64,000 nt of DNA from contig BSBM01000361.1 of the NCBI GenBank assembly GCA_027924585.1, positions 63,083,501-63,147,500 of the forward strand, read 5' to 3'. Positions within the stretch are counted from its first letter, which is position 1. Each line of letters begins with the position of its first letter. Below are positions 52,033-61,650 of this stretch, piece after piece. Below the pieces are notes generated by a model. That model was not told the DNA's origin and searched no databases. It worked only from the letters and a program-made list of their open reading frames with translations. This DNA comes from Larix kaempferi. Its lineage: Eukaryota > Streptophyta > Pinopsida > Pinales > Pinaceae. The position numbers were made by a program, and so were the translations under genes.

Positions 52033-53901
52033 GTGTGGAGGTGCAACAAAAGTTTGTTGAAATTCAGGAACAACAATAAAATCAACCACCATTACAAGAA
52101 AATGTTGTTGGAAATAATGAGCATCCATTGCAGCAAAATGATGAATAACAAGAAGAATATGAAGAACAACAAAATCGACAGCCATTAGGAGAAATCTTGC
52201 CTCAAAATTTTCCAATTCTCATGTCTACTAGGCCACACAGTCCTTAAGAAAGGTACCCCCCCTCAGAATATATTTTATTGACTAATGAAGGTGAACCTAC
52301 TTGTTTTTAGGAAGCATGTGAAGGAGATAATCATATCAAATGGAAAAAGGCTATGAAAGAAGAGCTTAAATCCCTACATGATAATAAGACGTGGGATTTG
52401 GTTGAACGTCCAAAAGGAAGAAAGGTTTTAAAGAAAAAGTGGGTGTACCAAATAAAACATGAAGGCCAAGAAAATAAGCAAAGGTTCAAAGCAACGCTAG
52501 TGGTGAAAGAATTTGTGCAAGAGCAAGGTATTGATTTTACATAAATTTTCTCTCGAGTTGTTAAAATGTCATCAATACGAGTTATTCTTGGTCTTGTTGC
52601 TACTTTAGATTTTGAATGTGAATAGTTAGATGTGAAAACTGCTTTCCTCCATGGTGAATTGGAGGAGGAAATCTTTATGGAGCAACCAGAAGGTTTCAAG
52701 GTAAAAGGTAAAGATAATCTAGTCTGTAGGTTGAAAAAGAGTCTATATGGATTGAAACAAGCCCCTCATCAATGGTATAACAAATTTGACTCTTTCATGC
52801 TTGATCATGTTTTTAAAAGGCTAAATATATATCAATGTTTATACATTAAAAGAGATGAAAATGGAAATTTCATTATCTTGTTATTATATGTTGATGACAT
52901 GTTGATTGTTGGACAAGATAAGAACATGATAACAGGTTGAAGAAAGATTTGGGCAGTCAATTTGAAATGAAGGATTTGGGTCCGGCACAAAAAATATTGG
53001 GCATAAAGATTATGCGTGACAGAAAGAACAAAAGGTTATGGTTGTCACAAGAAAAATATATTGAGAAAGTCCTTGAAGGGTTTAATACGAAGGATTCCAA
53101 GCTGGTTGGTACACCTCTTGCCGCCCACTTCAAGCTAAGTACTGATTTATGCCCTCATGATGACAAGGAGAAGGAAGAAATGAGCAAGATTCCTTATTCT
53201 TCAGCGGTTGGAAATTTGATGTATGCCATGATATGTACACGACCAGATATTGCACATTCAATGGGAGTTGTGAGCAGATTCCTTTCCAATCTAGGAAAAC
53301 AACATTGGGAAGAAGTAAAATGGATTTTAAGGTATCTTAAAGGAACTATTCATCATTGTTTATGTTTTGGTGATCATATTGTGCTTGAAGGTTTTACAGA
53401 TGCATATATGGCTAGAGATGTGGATAGTAGAAATTCCACCACTAGTTACATATACACTTTTGCAGGTGCAACAGTGTCTTGGGTGTCTAAGCTACAAAAA
53501 CTAGTGGCTCTCTCCACAACAGAGGCAAAATATATGGCTGCAACATAGGCTTGCAAATAAATGTTGTGGATGGAACGATTCCTAGGAGAGTTGGGAATAA
53601 AACATGAAAAGTATGTGTTGTATTGTGATAGTCAAAGCGCTATTCACTTGGCAAAAAATCCATCTTTTCAATCAAAGACCAAGCACATTGATCTAAGGTA
53701 CAATTGGATTCGGTAAGTGTTGGAAGAATGTCATTTAAACCTAGAAAAGGTTCATACATATGAGAATCCTACATATATGCTCATAAAATTATCCCAAGAG
53801 ATAAACAAGCACTATGTAGAAACTTTGCAGGATTGGGGTGACATGATAAAAAATGATGTGGGAATTGGATCAGTAGCTCCTATTTGGTCTCAAGTGGGAG
53901 A
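52033..53901 (+). pseudogene. Ty1/copia reverse transcriptase-RNase H relic
   Basis: The sequence begins mid-pol. KWKKAMKEELKSLHDNKTWD, LKKKWVYQIKHEGQ and GIDFT-stop-IFSRVVKMSSIR lead to E-stop-LDVKTAFLHGELEEEIFMEQ, LKKSLYGLKQAPHQWYNKFD and LLLYVDDMLIVG (YVDD catalytic box near 52890). A frameshift at ~52937 leads to LKKDLGSQFEMKDLG, ILGIKIMRDRKNKRLWLSQE, YSSAVGNLMYAMICTRPDIA and GFTDAYMARDVDSRNSTTSY. The RNase H end reads LYCDSQSAIHLAKNPSFQSK and TKHIDLRYNWIR. This is the usual copia RT-RNase H order. Stops (often CAG to TAG) and one frameshift show decay, but the sequence is younger than the gypsy relics. Gag, protease and integrase are missing; the break coincides with the LTR element's edge at 52032. 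Confidence 0.9.
53891..53901 (+). other. Copia polypurine tract
   Basis: CAAGTGGGAGA immediately precedes the LTR start, the usual CAAGTGGGAGA-TTGTT context of plant copia elements. Confidence 0.75.
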
Positions 53902-54431
53902 TCGTTATATATGAGACCAAATAATAATAATAAATAAAAGAAAAAAGTGAAAGAAAAGAAAAGAAAAGAAAACAATAAATATTTATGACTTCTTCTATTT
54001 CCGTTGTGTTATGGGAATTAGCAAAATAAATTTGTGGGTCGTGGTTTTAGGCACATAGTTTTGAAAAGGTGGTTTCTCTTGGCTCATGGTTTGGGCTCGT
54101 GGTATTTTTATAATTAAAGGATATAAATATATGCATGCTCAGTCTTGCATTTGTGGCATACGGGAGATACAAGGTTGAAGAAGTTGGGTTGAAGCTTGAT
54201 GTATATAGTTTTTCTGAGTAATAAAATTGGTAGCTACTGATCCTTCCCCGTGGTTTTTCCCAATAGGGTTTTCCACGTAAAATCCTTGTGTCTGATTTTA
54301 TTTGGGTTATCCCATTTATGTCTGAATATGTTTTTATTTTTATTAGATCTGCAAAAATTATTATCAGATCTAAGATCTATTTATATTTGTGATGCATAAA
54401 TTTTTTATTGGGTGTCGTTAATTATCTAACA
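53902..54431 (+). repeat. Copia 3' LTR (~530 bp)
   Basis: It starts T(C)GTTATATATGAGACC and ends TTATCTAACA, giving inverted GTTA/TAAC termini. It holds a TATA box TATAAATATA (54122-54131), a polyadenylation-like GAGTAATAAAA (~54217), and the U5 motif CCCCGTGGTTTTTCCC..GGGTTTTCCACG. The 5' partner is not present. Confidence 0.8.
54122..54131 (+). promoter_or_regulatory. TATA box of the copia LTR
   Basis: TATAAATATA about 220 bp into the LTR, followed by leader-like sequence and an AATAAA-like signal. Confidence 0.6.
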
Positions 54432-55685
54432 TGGATTGGTCTGCATGCCTCATTTTTGTATAAAGTTACTAGGAAAGTTTGTCAAGGTTTATAGTAGCTC
54501 AAATATTTGTATCAATTATGTAATAGTTTGCAAAAATTAGAGGACTACAAAATGTATTATCAGCATTGTTGGGCACATGGTTAGATATGCTCTGAAATAC
54601 TATTTTGTAACTTTTTGATGTTGAACCACTTATACTATGAAATGAGAACTCGACACAGTTCTCGTTTTTCTCTCTCCTGATTTTAGTAGCTATTTTTACC
54701 TCTGTTTCAAAAAGGGTTGATACCAGTATCACACATTTTCATTTGGAGGCATTTTTTTGGGCCTCACACATCTATGTTGTAAAGTATTTTTAATTTCTAT
54801 TTTCAAATGTGTTTTTTAGAAATTTAACAAAAAAACATACATTTAGAAGCTAGCTATAATGAAAAATACATACATTTTCGAAATTTATCTTTAAAATTTA
54901 ATCATAAATAAGACATTTTTATGGAAAAAATAGTAAAAAAATCGAGAAAATGAAGACATTTAAACCCATTTTTAACAGATTTTTAGACTTTTTTTTGTAT
55001 AAAAATGATATTATTTCACATTATTTTCCATAATATTTAACCCCCAAACCAATAATTATTAAACTTAAAAAAAAATTATTAAAAAAAATTACATTACCCC
55101 CTTCTACCCCAACCCTAACCCTACCCCCCAACAAACTATTACAAAAGTTAAAAAAAATAATTATAATGTGCCCCTCCTACCCTAACCCCCCTAACAAACT
55201 ATTAATAATGTTTTTAAAAATTTACATTTTAAAAAATAATTACATATCCTACCCTCACCCCCCAACCAACCATTAATAAACGTTTTAAAAAATTACATTT
55301 AAAAAAACAAAGTACGTTTCCTAATGCCCTAGCCCCCTACATTACCCCCTACCTTAACCCCCCAAAAATTACATTTCCTAATGCCCTACCCACTACCTTA
55401 ACCCCATTACCCCTCACACATTGTTTTAACTAAAAAAAATTTAAAACCCAACTTTAAAAAATTAAAATAAAAACTTAAACTTAAAAAATAAAACCTAAAC
55501 TTTACAAAAAAAATAGCAAAAAATAAACAAAAAAAAACTAAACTTTACAAAAAAAACAAAAAAAAACCTAACTTAAAAAATAAAAAATAAAACCTAGACT
55601 TAACAAAAAAAACTAAACTTTACAAAAAAAAAAAACAATTAAAAATTAAAAAAAAACTAAACTTTGAAAAAATTAAAAAAACCAC

Positions 55686-55912
55686 AATTCCCCCTGCCCC
55701 CGCCCGCTCCATCCTCCCCTCCCCTCTCCTCCGCTGCCCTTCCCTCCTCCCTTTCCCTTCCCCCTCCTCCTCCCCCCTCCACCTCCTCCTCCCTTCCCGC
55801 TCTCCCTCCCCCTTCCCCTTCCCCCTCCTCCTCCCTTCCTCCTCCCCTCGCCCGCTCCCTCCCTCCTCCCCTCCCCCGTCGCTCCTCTCCCCCTCTCCTC
55901 CGCTGCCCTAGG
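55686..55912 (+). other. ~225-bp polypyrimidine tract
   Basis: The plus strand is almost all C and T (CCCCTCC, CTTCCC and CCTCCTCC words, only a few G or A). Open frames through it (Pro/Ser-rich on plus, Gly/Arg/Glu-rich on minus) come from base composition, not selection. Such tracts can form triplex (H-DNA). It forms the loop of the foldback element. Confidence 0.9.
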
Positions 55913-55919
55913 CGGAAAA

Positions 55920-56045
55920 ATGGTAGCCCCAAAGGGGCAGCGCGATGCTGACTCCGACCGCATGGGTGCCCAAAGGGCCACCCCTCAGGAGCGGCGCGAT
56001 GCTGGGCAGGTGAGCGGCGGGGGAGGAGAGGATGGAGCAGGCTGG
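55920..56045. other. GC-rich centre of the foldback element
   Basis: This contains GCCCCAAAGGGGC-type palindromes and the word GGCGCGATGCTGGGC beside CAGCGCGATGCTGAC, a short imperfect duplication. No gene. Confidence 0.6.
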
Positions 56046-56879
56046 GGAGGGGGAATTTTGTTTTTTTTTTTAATTTTTTCTGTTTTTGTTCTTGTAAAGT
56101 TTAGCTTTTTTTTTTTTTTTTTGTAAAGTTTAGTTTTTTTTGTTATTTTTTGTAAAGTTTAGGTTTTATTTTTTATTTTTTAAGTTTAGGTTTTTCTTTT
56201 ATTTTTTAAATTTTTTTAAGTTGGGTTTTAATTTTTTGTAGTTAAAACAATGTGTGAGGGGTAATGGGGGTAACATCAAGGGGTTAAAGTAGTGGGTAGG
56301 GCATTAGGAAATGTAATTTTTTGGGGATTAAGGTAGGGGTAATGTAGGGGGCTAGGGCATTAGGAAATGTACTTTGTTTTTTTAAATCCAATTTTTTTAA
56401 ACGTTTATTAATGGTTGATTGGGGGGTTAGGGTAAGATATGTAATTTTTTTAAAAATGTAAATTTAATTATTAATAGTTTGTTAGGGGGGTTAGGGTAGG
56501 AGGGGTGCATTATAATTATTTTTTAAAACTTTTGTAGTAGTTTGTTGGGGGGTAGGGTTAGGAATTTATTTGTTGAAAAAAACAAAACTTTTCAATTTAG
56601 GGGTTGATTTTAAGGCTTTCATAAACAATAGTATGAGATTTTTAGGCCATGGCTATATTTTTAACCCTGAAAAAGAAAGCATTGATACTAGTATCAACAC
56701 TTTTCGATTTGGGGGTTGTTTTTGGTGTTTTTTATGAAAACATGATTCTGGTATCAACACTTTTCGATTTGGGAGTTGTTTTTGGTGTTTTCTAAGCAAA
56801 AATATGAGTTTTTATGGCTAGAGTTCTCGTTCATAGTATATAGTTCTTATTTCATAGTATAAGTGGTTGTTGGTTTTTC

Positions 56880-57420
56880 CAATTGTTTATAATACGAAAA
56901 GCAACCATTTTAGTTAACAAAAAAAAATCATTAACAATCATTAACAAATTAAGGTTGATGATTATTTAGATTTGTTAAGGTTAATAATGATTTTAGATTT
57001 AAATAAATATATATATAATTTGAAATTTAATGTAATAAGGGAGCTAGGTTTGATTGTGCTTTCGAATATGTTTGGATTTTGTCATTTTAATCAATAATGT
57101 TTGTCATATTGATCTTGATGTTTGTGATTTGCTAACTACTTTCCATCGCAAGGGCTTAGGGAGCCTTTTATGATTACCCCAAGCCTTCCTTGGCCTTGAT
57201 GCTAGATTATTGTATATTAATTTTGTAATAATTGTCCATGATATTGTAGTTACCAAGCAATCAAGATGGTTTTGCATAAGGCACCCAAACATTTGTTATG
57301 AAGATCAACCACAAGGTAGTGAAAATATTTGTGATGAAATTTCCATTATATTATTGTTTTTTTTTCTTGGAGGAATTGGCGATTGGGTCAATGCTCATAC
57401 TTGCGTGACACGGGGTTGAT
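56880..57420. other. AT-rich stretch sharing sequence with the LINE flanks
   Basis: 56970-57035 resembles 41055-41110, and 56925-56980 resembles 44718-44775. No gene seen. Confidence 0.5.
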
Positions 57421-57427
57421 TTATGTT

Positions 57428-57565
57428 TGCTACCAATATACCCCCATGTGCACCCATGCCGCCTCTACATAGGTACATAGGGTATTTGAGGTTTGAATCC
57501 GTGACACCACAAGGAGTGCCTTAACAATGCACCCTATCACCAACTGGTCTACACCATGGGGGCTT
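57428..57565 (-). mobile_element. tRNA-derived SINE-like element
   Basis: On the minus strand TGGTGTAGACCAGTTGGTG (box A-like, 57538-57556) is followed by GTCACGGATTCAAACCTC (box B-like, 57488-57505). CCCATG.TG words follow. The tRNA-like spacing supports an internal Pol III promoter. Confidence 0.55.
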
Positions 57566-57830
57566 TGCATTATATTATTATTACTAGATATGATGTTTAT
57601 AATTTTTATAAAAATCAGACACTTCTCAATTGAGTGCCTCCAAAGGAAATGATAAGGACTCGGCTTAAAAAAGTGTGGAAGACACATAGTTAACATTGCC
57701 TCATTGCCCAAACTCTCACTTAAGGATTTTCTTTTATTTTCCTTTTTGAAGGAATTAGATTGTGTTACCATTGTTGTCGATGAAGCTTTAGTCTTTAGGA
57801 ACACTGACATTGTGTTCTTTCTCTAGGTCA
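57566..57830. other. Non-coding stretch
   Basis: No supported gene. Confidence 0.5.
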
Positions 57831-57834
57831 AAGG

Positions 57835-58330
57835 GTGGCAAGAATGGGCAGTGAGTGTCTCCCATTAAAATTAGGAAGGGAGTCCTTCAAAGAAGGAAAA
57901 CACTTAAGAAATACAATGCAAAAATGGATTTGGGACACAAAAGAAGAAGAATGCCCAATAGACAAAAAGGAATCGAAAAGCTACATACAAAACTGCTACA
58001 AGAGAGGTAAATGGTTAAAAAATAAACAATACTACCTTAGCTAGTTTGACCCTCATGTGAGATCAACATACAATAATATCTCAAATTAAACATACAATGT
58101 AGGGGAAAACACATATTCACCCCATTGAGGACAAGATCACATAAGTTAAAATGTGAGACAAGTATATGGAGGAAACCTAAAGAGGAATGGGATAATGGCA
58201 CTTGTTATTTGTGACTTGGGGAAGTAGAAACTGAACAACAATTCTTGCTCCAATGTGAGGCATATAATTACCACATCATAAAGGCTTCGTATTGGAAAGA
58301 AAGAGTTGGGAAAAATTAGTTCATGATAGC
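57835..58330 (+). pseudogene. Non-LTR retrotransposon RT tail with Cys-rich motif
   Basis: Across frames the plus strand reads ...LRTRSHKLKCETSIWRKPKE, then EWDNGTCYL-stop/C-LGEVETEQQ and FLLQCEAYNYHI (58110-58280). The pattern RTRSHKL..ET..W.......C.LC..GEVE.E.HFLL.C..Y is the zf-RVT-like C-terminus seen after reverse transcriptase in several LINE clades, more animal-like in wording than the plant L1 tails at 33.5 and 43 kb. The RT core is not recognisable upstream. Stops and frameshifts are present. Confidence 0.55.
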
Positions 58331-58365
58331 TATTCAAAGGACATGACAGGAAAGGAATCAGGGAT

Positions 58366-58437
58366 GATGAATTGCTATAGGATCACAATGATGAATTTAT
58401 ATAGGATCACAATGATGAATTGCTATAGGATCACAAC
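58366..58437. repeat. Three tandem copies of a 24-bp unit
   Basis: GATGAATTGCTATAGGATCA CAAT is repeated at 58366, 58390 and 58414, with two changes in the middle copy. Confidence 0.9.
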
Positions 58438-58439
58438 CC

Positions 58440-59585
58440 AAGGGGGTCACCCATATAAGTAACAATTTTTTTCAAGCAAGTCCTCGAAGAAGAGTCTCAT
58501 AGAGTTTATCTACTTCCTTAATGAAACATATTTGTGTTGGAATTTTCATAATTCTGTAAAGGTTTGGCCTCACAATGATGTAAATTTCCACCACAAAGAC
58601 CAAGCAATGTTGTGGATAGTAGAAATTTTTTTGATATGTTTTGTTTTATTACATTTATCAAACAACTAAACTATTGTCCTATATAGGAGTTCTTCTCTTG
58701 GAAATGCAATCTTGGACCTTATTTGAGTGCATCTTTCTGTTGATATGAGGCTTTATTTTCCATGAACTCAAGTTAAAGACATTTTCTTACCCTGAAACCG
58801 AAAAAAGGGTTGTTTCAAGAGTCGGTTTGTCAAAAGACTTGAAATAATTTTTCCTCATCCAAGTGGGCACAAATGCTCAAGTAACTTATGAGATATATTA
58901 ATATGCCTAACACTTAATTTCAATGTCAAAGTTGACACCACAAAATATAGGACTATTCGCTCATGACACAATCAAAACCCTTAACTACTTCTAGTACCCA
59001 AGCTACACAAGCCCTTGCTCATTTAATGCCTCAAGCTAACAATAACTAAATTAAATTGATAGTAGAAGGGTTTAGGTTGTCCATAATAAAGGCTATAACA
59101 ACGCATTTTTGGCCCCAAAGTTGCATTCTTGTAAGCCTACTATGACTAGTATGTTGGCACACAAGAAGCCCACAACCTCACCTATTGGGAAGGTTATGGT
59201 GTACCCCTCCCAACTTCCTCCTCTCGAGGAGGTAGGACCGTGTGCTCTCCACCTTTGTGTCGAGACCCAAGCCTCATATCCTACTTCAAGGAGTCCCATA
59301 AAAATTCCAAGTCACGTACCTTAAAGGATTAGTTCCATGCTTTTGTGTTGAAAGAACAAATGACTTAGAATTCATCTAAATGAGTCCTAGCTAATGTGGG
59401 TGAGAATGTTAATGAGGACAATATGAACTTTATTGACATCGATTCCCCATAAAAGTAACATCATGGAAAATTAGGAGCTTTAACAACTTGTGCAAAAGCA
59501 ATGTGGTATTTAATATAAGGACTCTTGACAATATTGTGGAGTTAACAATGATGTTTTTTTAACAAATGATAATGATCTCATTATT
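58440..59585. other. Non-coding stretch
   Basis: No gene recognised. A Pro/Ser-rich run at 59109-59324 and its antisense are not supported by any domain. Confidence 0.5.
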
Positions 59586-59738
59586 GATCACAAAAGAACC
59601 TACAAATTGTTTAAATAGAACCATTACACTTTTAAAATGTTTAAATAAAGCTAACCCAATTTGATCACAAAAGAACCTACAAATTGTTTAATAGAACCAT
59701 TACACTTTTAAATTGTTTAAATAAAGTTAACACAATTT
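59586..59738. repeat. Tandem duplication, period 77 bp
   Basis: GATCACAAAAGAACCTACAA begins copies at 59586 and 59663; both contain AGAACCATTACACTTTTAAA. Confidence 0.9.
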
Positions 59739-59798
59739 TAAGAGAGATGAAATTGTGTAATCAATTTCTTTCAAAGTAATTCTTTTCCAAAATGGCAT

Positions 59799-60075
59799 AA
59801 TTTTTTCAAAATTATAAAATAACAAAAATTTTCATAATAAAAAATTATAACTTTTACATTCTTCACATTATAAATATAATATTCAAATTTGACAATTATG
59901 TACGTTCTTCACAGTAGAAATATAATTCAAAATTGTATAAGTTTTTCAAAATTATAAAATAACAAAATTTTCATAATAAAAAATTATAACTTTTACATTC
60001 TTCACATTATAAATATGATATTCAAATTTGACAATTATGTACATTCTTCACAATAGAAATATAATATTGAAAAAT
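59799..60075. repeat. Tandem duplication, period ~140 bp, AT-rich
   Basis: TTTTTCAAAATTATAAAATA begins copies near 59801 and 59941; both contain AACTTTTACATTCTTCACAT and TTTGACAATTATGTAC. Confidence 0.9.
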
Positions 60076-60219
60076 TCAAAATTAAAAAACCAATACTCTA
60101 ATAAAACAAATAAACAATAAACAATAATAATAATAATACAGTTTGTTTGTTAGAAATGTTCGTTACTTGTCACTTGGGGTCATTGCATTTCAACTATTGG
60201 ATAAGAAACTACAACTTAT

Positions 60220-60360
60220 GGGCATCTAAGCCTTCAAAACCACCCGAGGATTGCACTCGGTTTGGATCACATCAACCTTTATCATGGCTAGATTTTTTGG
60301 GTGTCTCCTTCCAACTAAATCAATGTAAAGGTATTGAACTCGAATCGTCTAGTAAACAAA
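60220..60360 (-). mobile_element. SINE family S1, copy 1 (degenerate)
   Basis: The body GGGCATCTAAGCC.T..AAA..AC.CG..(A)TTGCAC.CGG and ATGG.T(A/G)GATTTTTTGG matches the copy at 61262-61415. Box B-like GATTCGAGTTCAATACC is seen on the minus strand; box A is lost. Confidence 0.6.
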
Positions 60361-61261
60361 ATTCACACCACAAAAATTGATCATAATAATATTTATATTT
60401 ATATTTTTAATTTTTATATAATAATATAATTTTAAAATTCCAAAGATCATAAACACTTTGGTAACATTAAAAAAAGGTAAATTTTGTAAAAACAAATAAA
60501 TGACATGTAAGAAATTTTATAATTTTTACATGATAAATCTCACTTTAAAAACTTTAATATTATTTTAAAAGAGTTTAAGTGGTCGATAATTGTTAAAGAT
60601 CTAATTTGTCAACGAGCTCATGTTGATTTATTAGGGAAGTCGCTAGTAGGCTTCAAATTTGAAGCCTCCAGGGCCCTTCAGAGGCCATTTTACACGTCAT
60701 ATAAGGCCACTTCAAATTTTACCATGCAAAAAAAAATTAATTTCATAGTAAGCCCTTCAATAATTAAATTAACCATTACCGTTTGAAATTGCAACAGAAG
60801 GGTAGCTTCAAATTTCACCCATCGACAGTTTTCAGTGGGAAATTGGGAATGCGGCTACTAGCTAGGTGACTTAGGAGTGGGACTCGGTTACTCTCCAATA
60901 TCCACGTGTTCAATCATCGATGGATCATGGACCATTGGGCCTCTAATAATATCATTGACCATCTTACGTGGACAGGATTACACTGTGTAGCCCATGGCTT
61001 GAACGCTTCTAAGTTCTCTTGTTTGCAGCGAGCGTTGTGTTCAACACATTTAATGGCAACAACAATTTATTAAACCTGTTTGGTGGCTCATACGTGTTGT
61101 TGGCAGTGGGCTTACCAAGTTACCAGTTATCACATACCAATTCGTGAATTCTGATTCCGTAAGTTAATTGAGTATTCAATGTATAATATATTATGTTTTT
61201 TTTTTGTTGGCAAAGTGGTGGAACCTCCTTGACTAGCAAGTTTTCCTTTGGCTTAGTTACC
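60361..61261. other. Non-coding stretch
   Basis: No gene. It contains the perfect 20-bp palindrome at 60648-60667 (AGGCTTCAAATTTGAAGCCT). Confidence 0.6.
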
Positions 61262-61415
61262 ATGAACCAGGGGCATCTAAGCCGTTAAAATCACTCGGGT
61301 ATTGCACCCGGCCTGGACCGCACCAACCCTTAACATGGTTGGATTTTTTGGTATCCGCGGGATTAGAACCGACGACCTTTCCGCTTAGGGGGCGTCTTAG
61401 CCATACCCCGCCACC
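61262..61415 (-). mobile_element. SINE family S1, copy 2 (well preserved)
   Basis: On the minus strand TATGGCTAAGACGCCCCC (box A, 61388-61405) and GGTTCTAATCCC (box B, 61359-61370) lie in a tRNA-like head. A body with CAACCATGTTAAGGGTTGG and CCGGGTGCAATACCCGAG follows. It shares the body with the copy at 60220, and its GC content is higher than the surroundings. Confidence 0.75.
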
Positions 61416-61560
61416 AAATGTTCTAAATCTCACGGATAATGTATAATATATTATGTTAATGTGCCCCGAATTTGGCATTTCAGACAAAATCCACAATCCA
61501 AAAAACTTCTTGTAATGTTGCAGGATGTTGCTCCCGCCCATGGCCCCTACCCACAACCTT

Positions 61561-61650
61561 GTGTTTTCTTTGTTGTATCAAGTTAATCCTACCGTCTACG
61601 GCTTCCAACCTCACACCCTGTGTTTTCTTTGTTGTATCAAGTCAATGCTC
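61561..61650. repeat. Tandem duplication, period 59 bp
   Basis: GTGTTTTCTTTGTTGTATCA begins at 61561 and 61620, followed by AGT(T/C)AAT. Confidence 0.85.

Larger units (their letters stand above)
54624..56868. mobile_element. Large foldback (long inverted repeat) element
   Basis: The ends AACCACTTATACTATGAAAT (54624) and its complement ATTTCATAGTATAAGTGGTT (ending 56868) begin long inverted arms. Inner arms (about 55070-55680 and 56050-56580) are highly similar: for example CATTTCCTAATGCCCTA on the left and TAGGGCATTAGGAAATG on the right, ACGTTTTAAAAAA and TTTTTTTAAACGT, TAAACTTTACAAAAAAAA and TTTTTTTTGTAAAGTTTA. Outer arms are more diverged. The ~370-bp centre is GC-rich. No transposase is seen. 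Flanks share only GTTG, so target duplication and superfamily stay open. Confidence 0.8.

Noticed and set aside
55100-55140. Telomere-like CCCTAACCC words
   Set aside because: Only two or three units, embedded in the foldback arms and mirrored at 56500. Not an interstitial telomere array.
55657-56126. Long Pro/Ser-rich (plus) and Gly/Arg/Glu-rich (minus) open frames
   Set aside because: They come from the polypyrimidine tract and GC-rich centre. They have strong composition bias, no domain, and are open on both strands.
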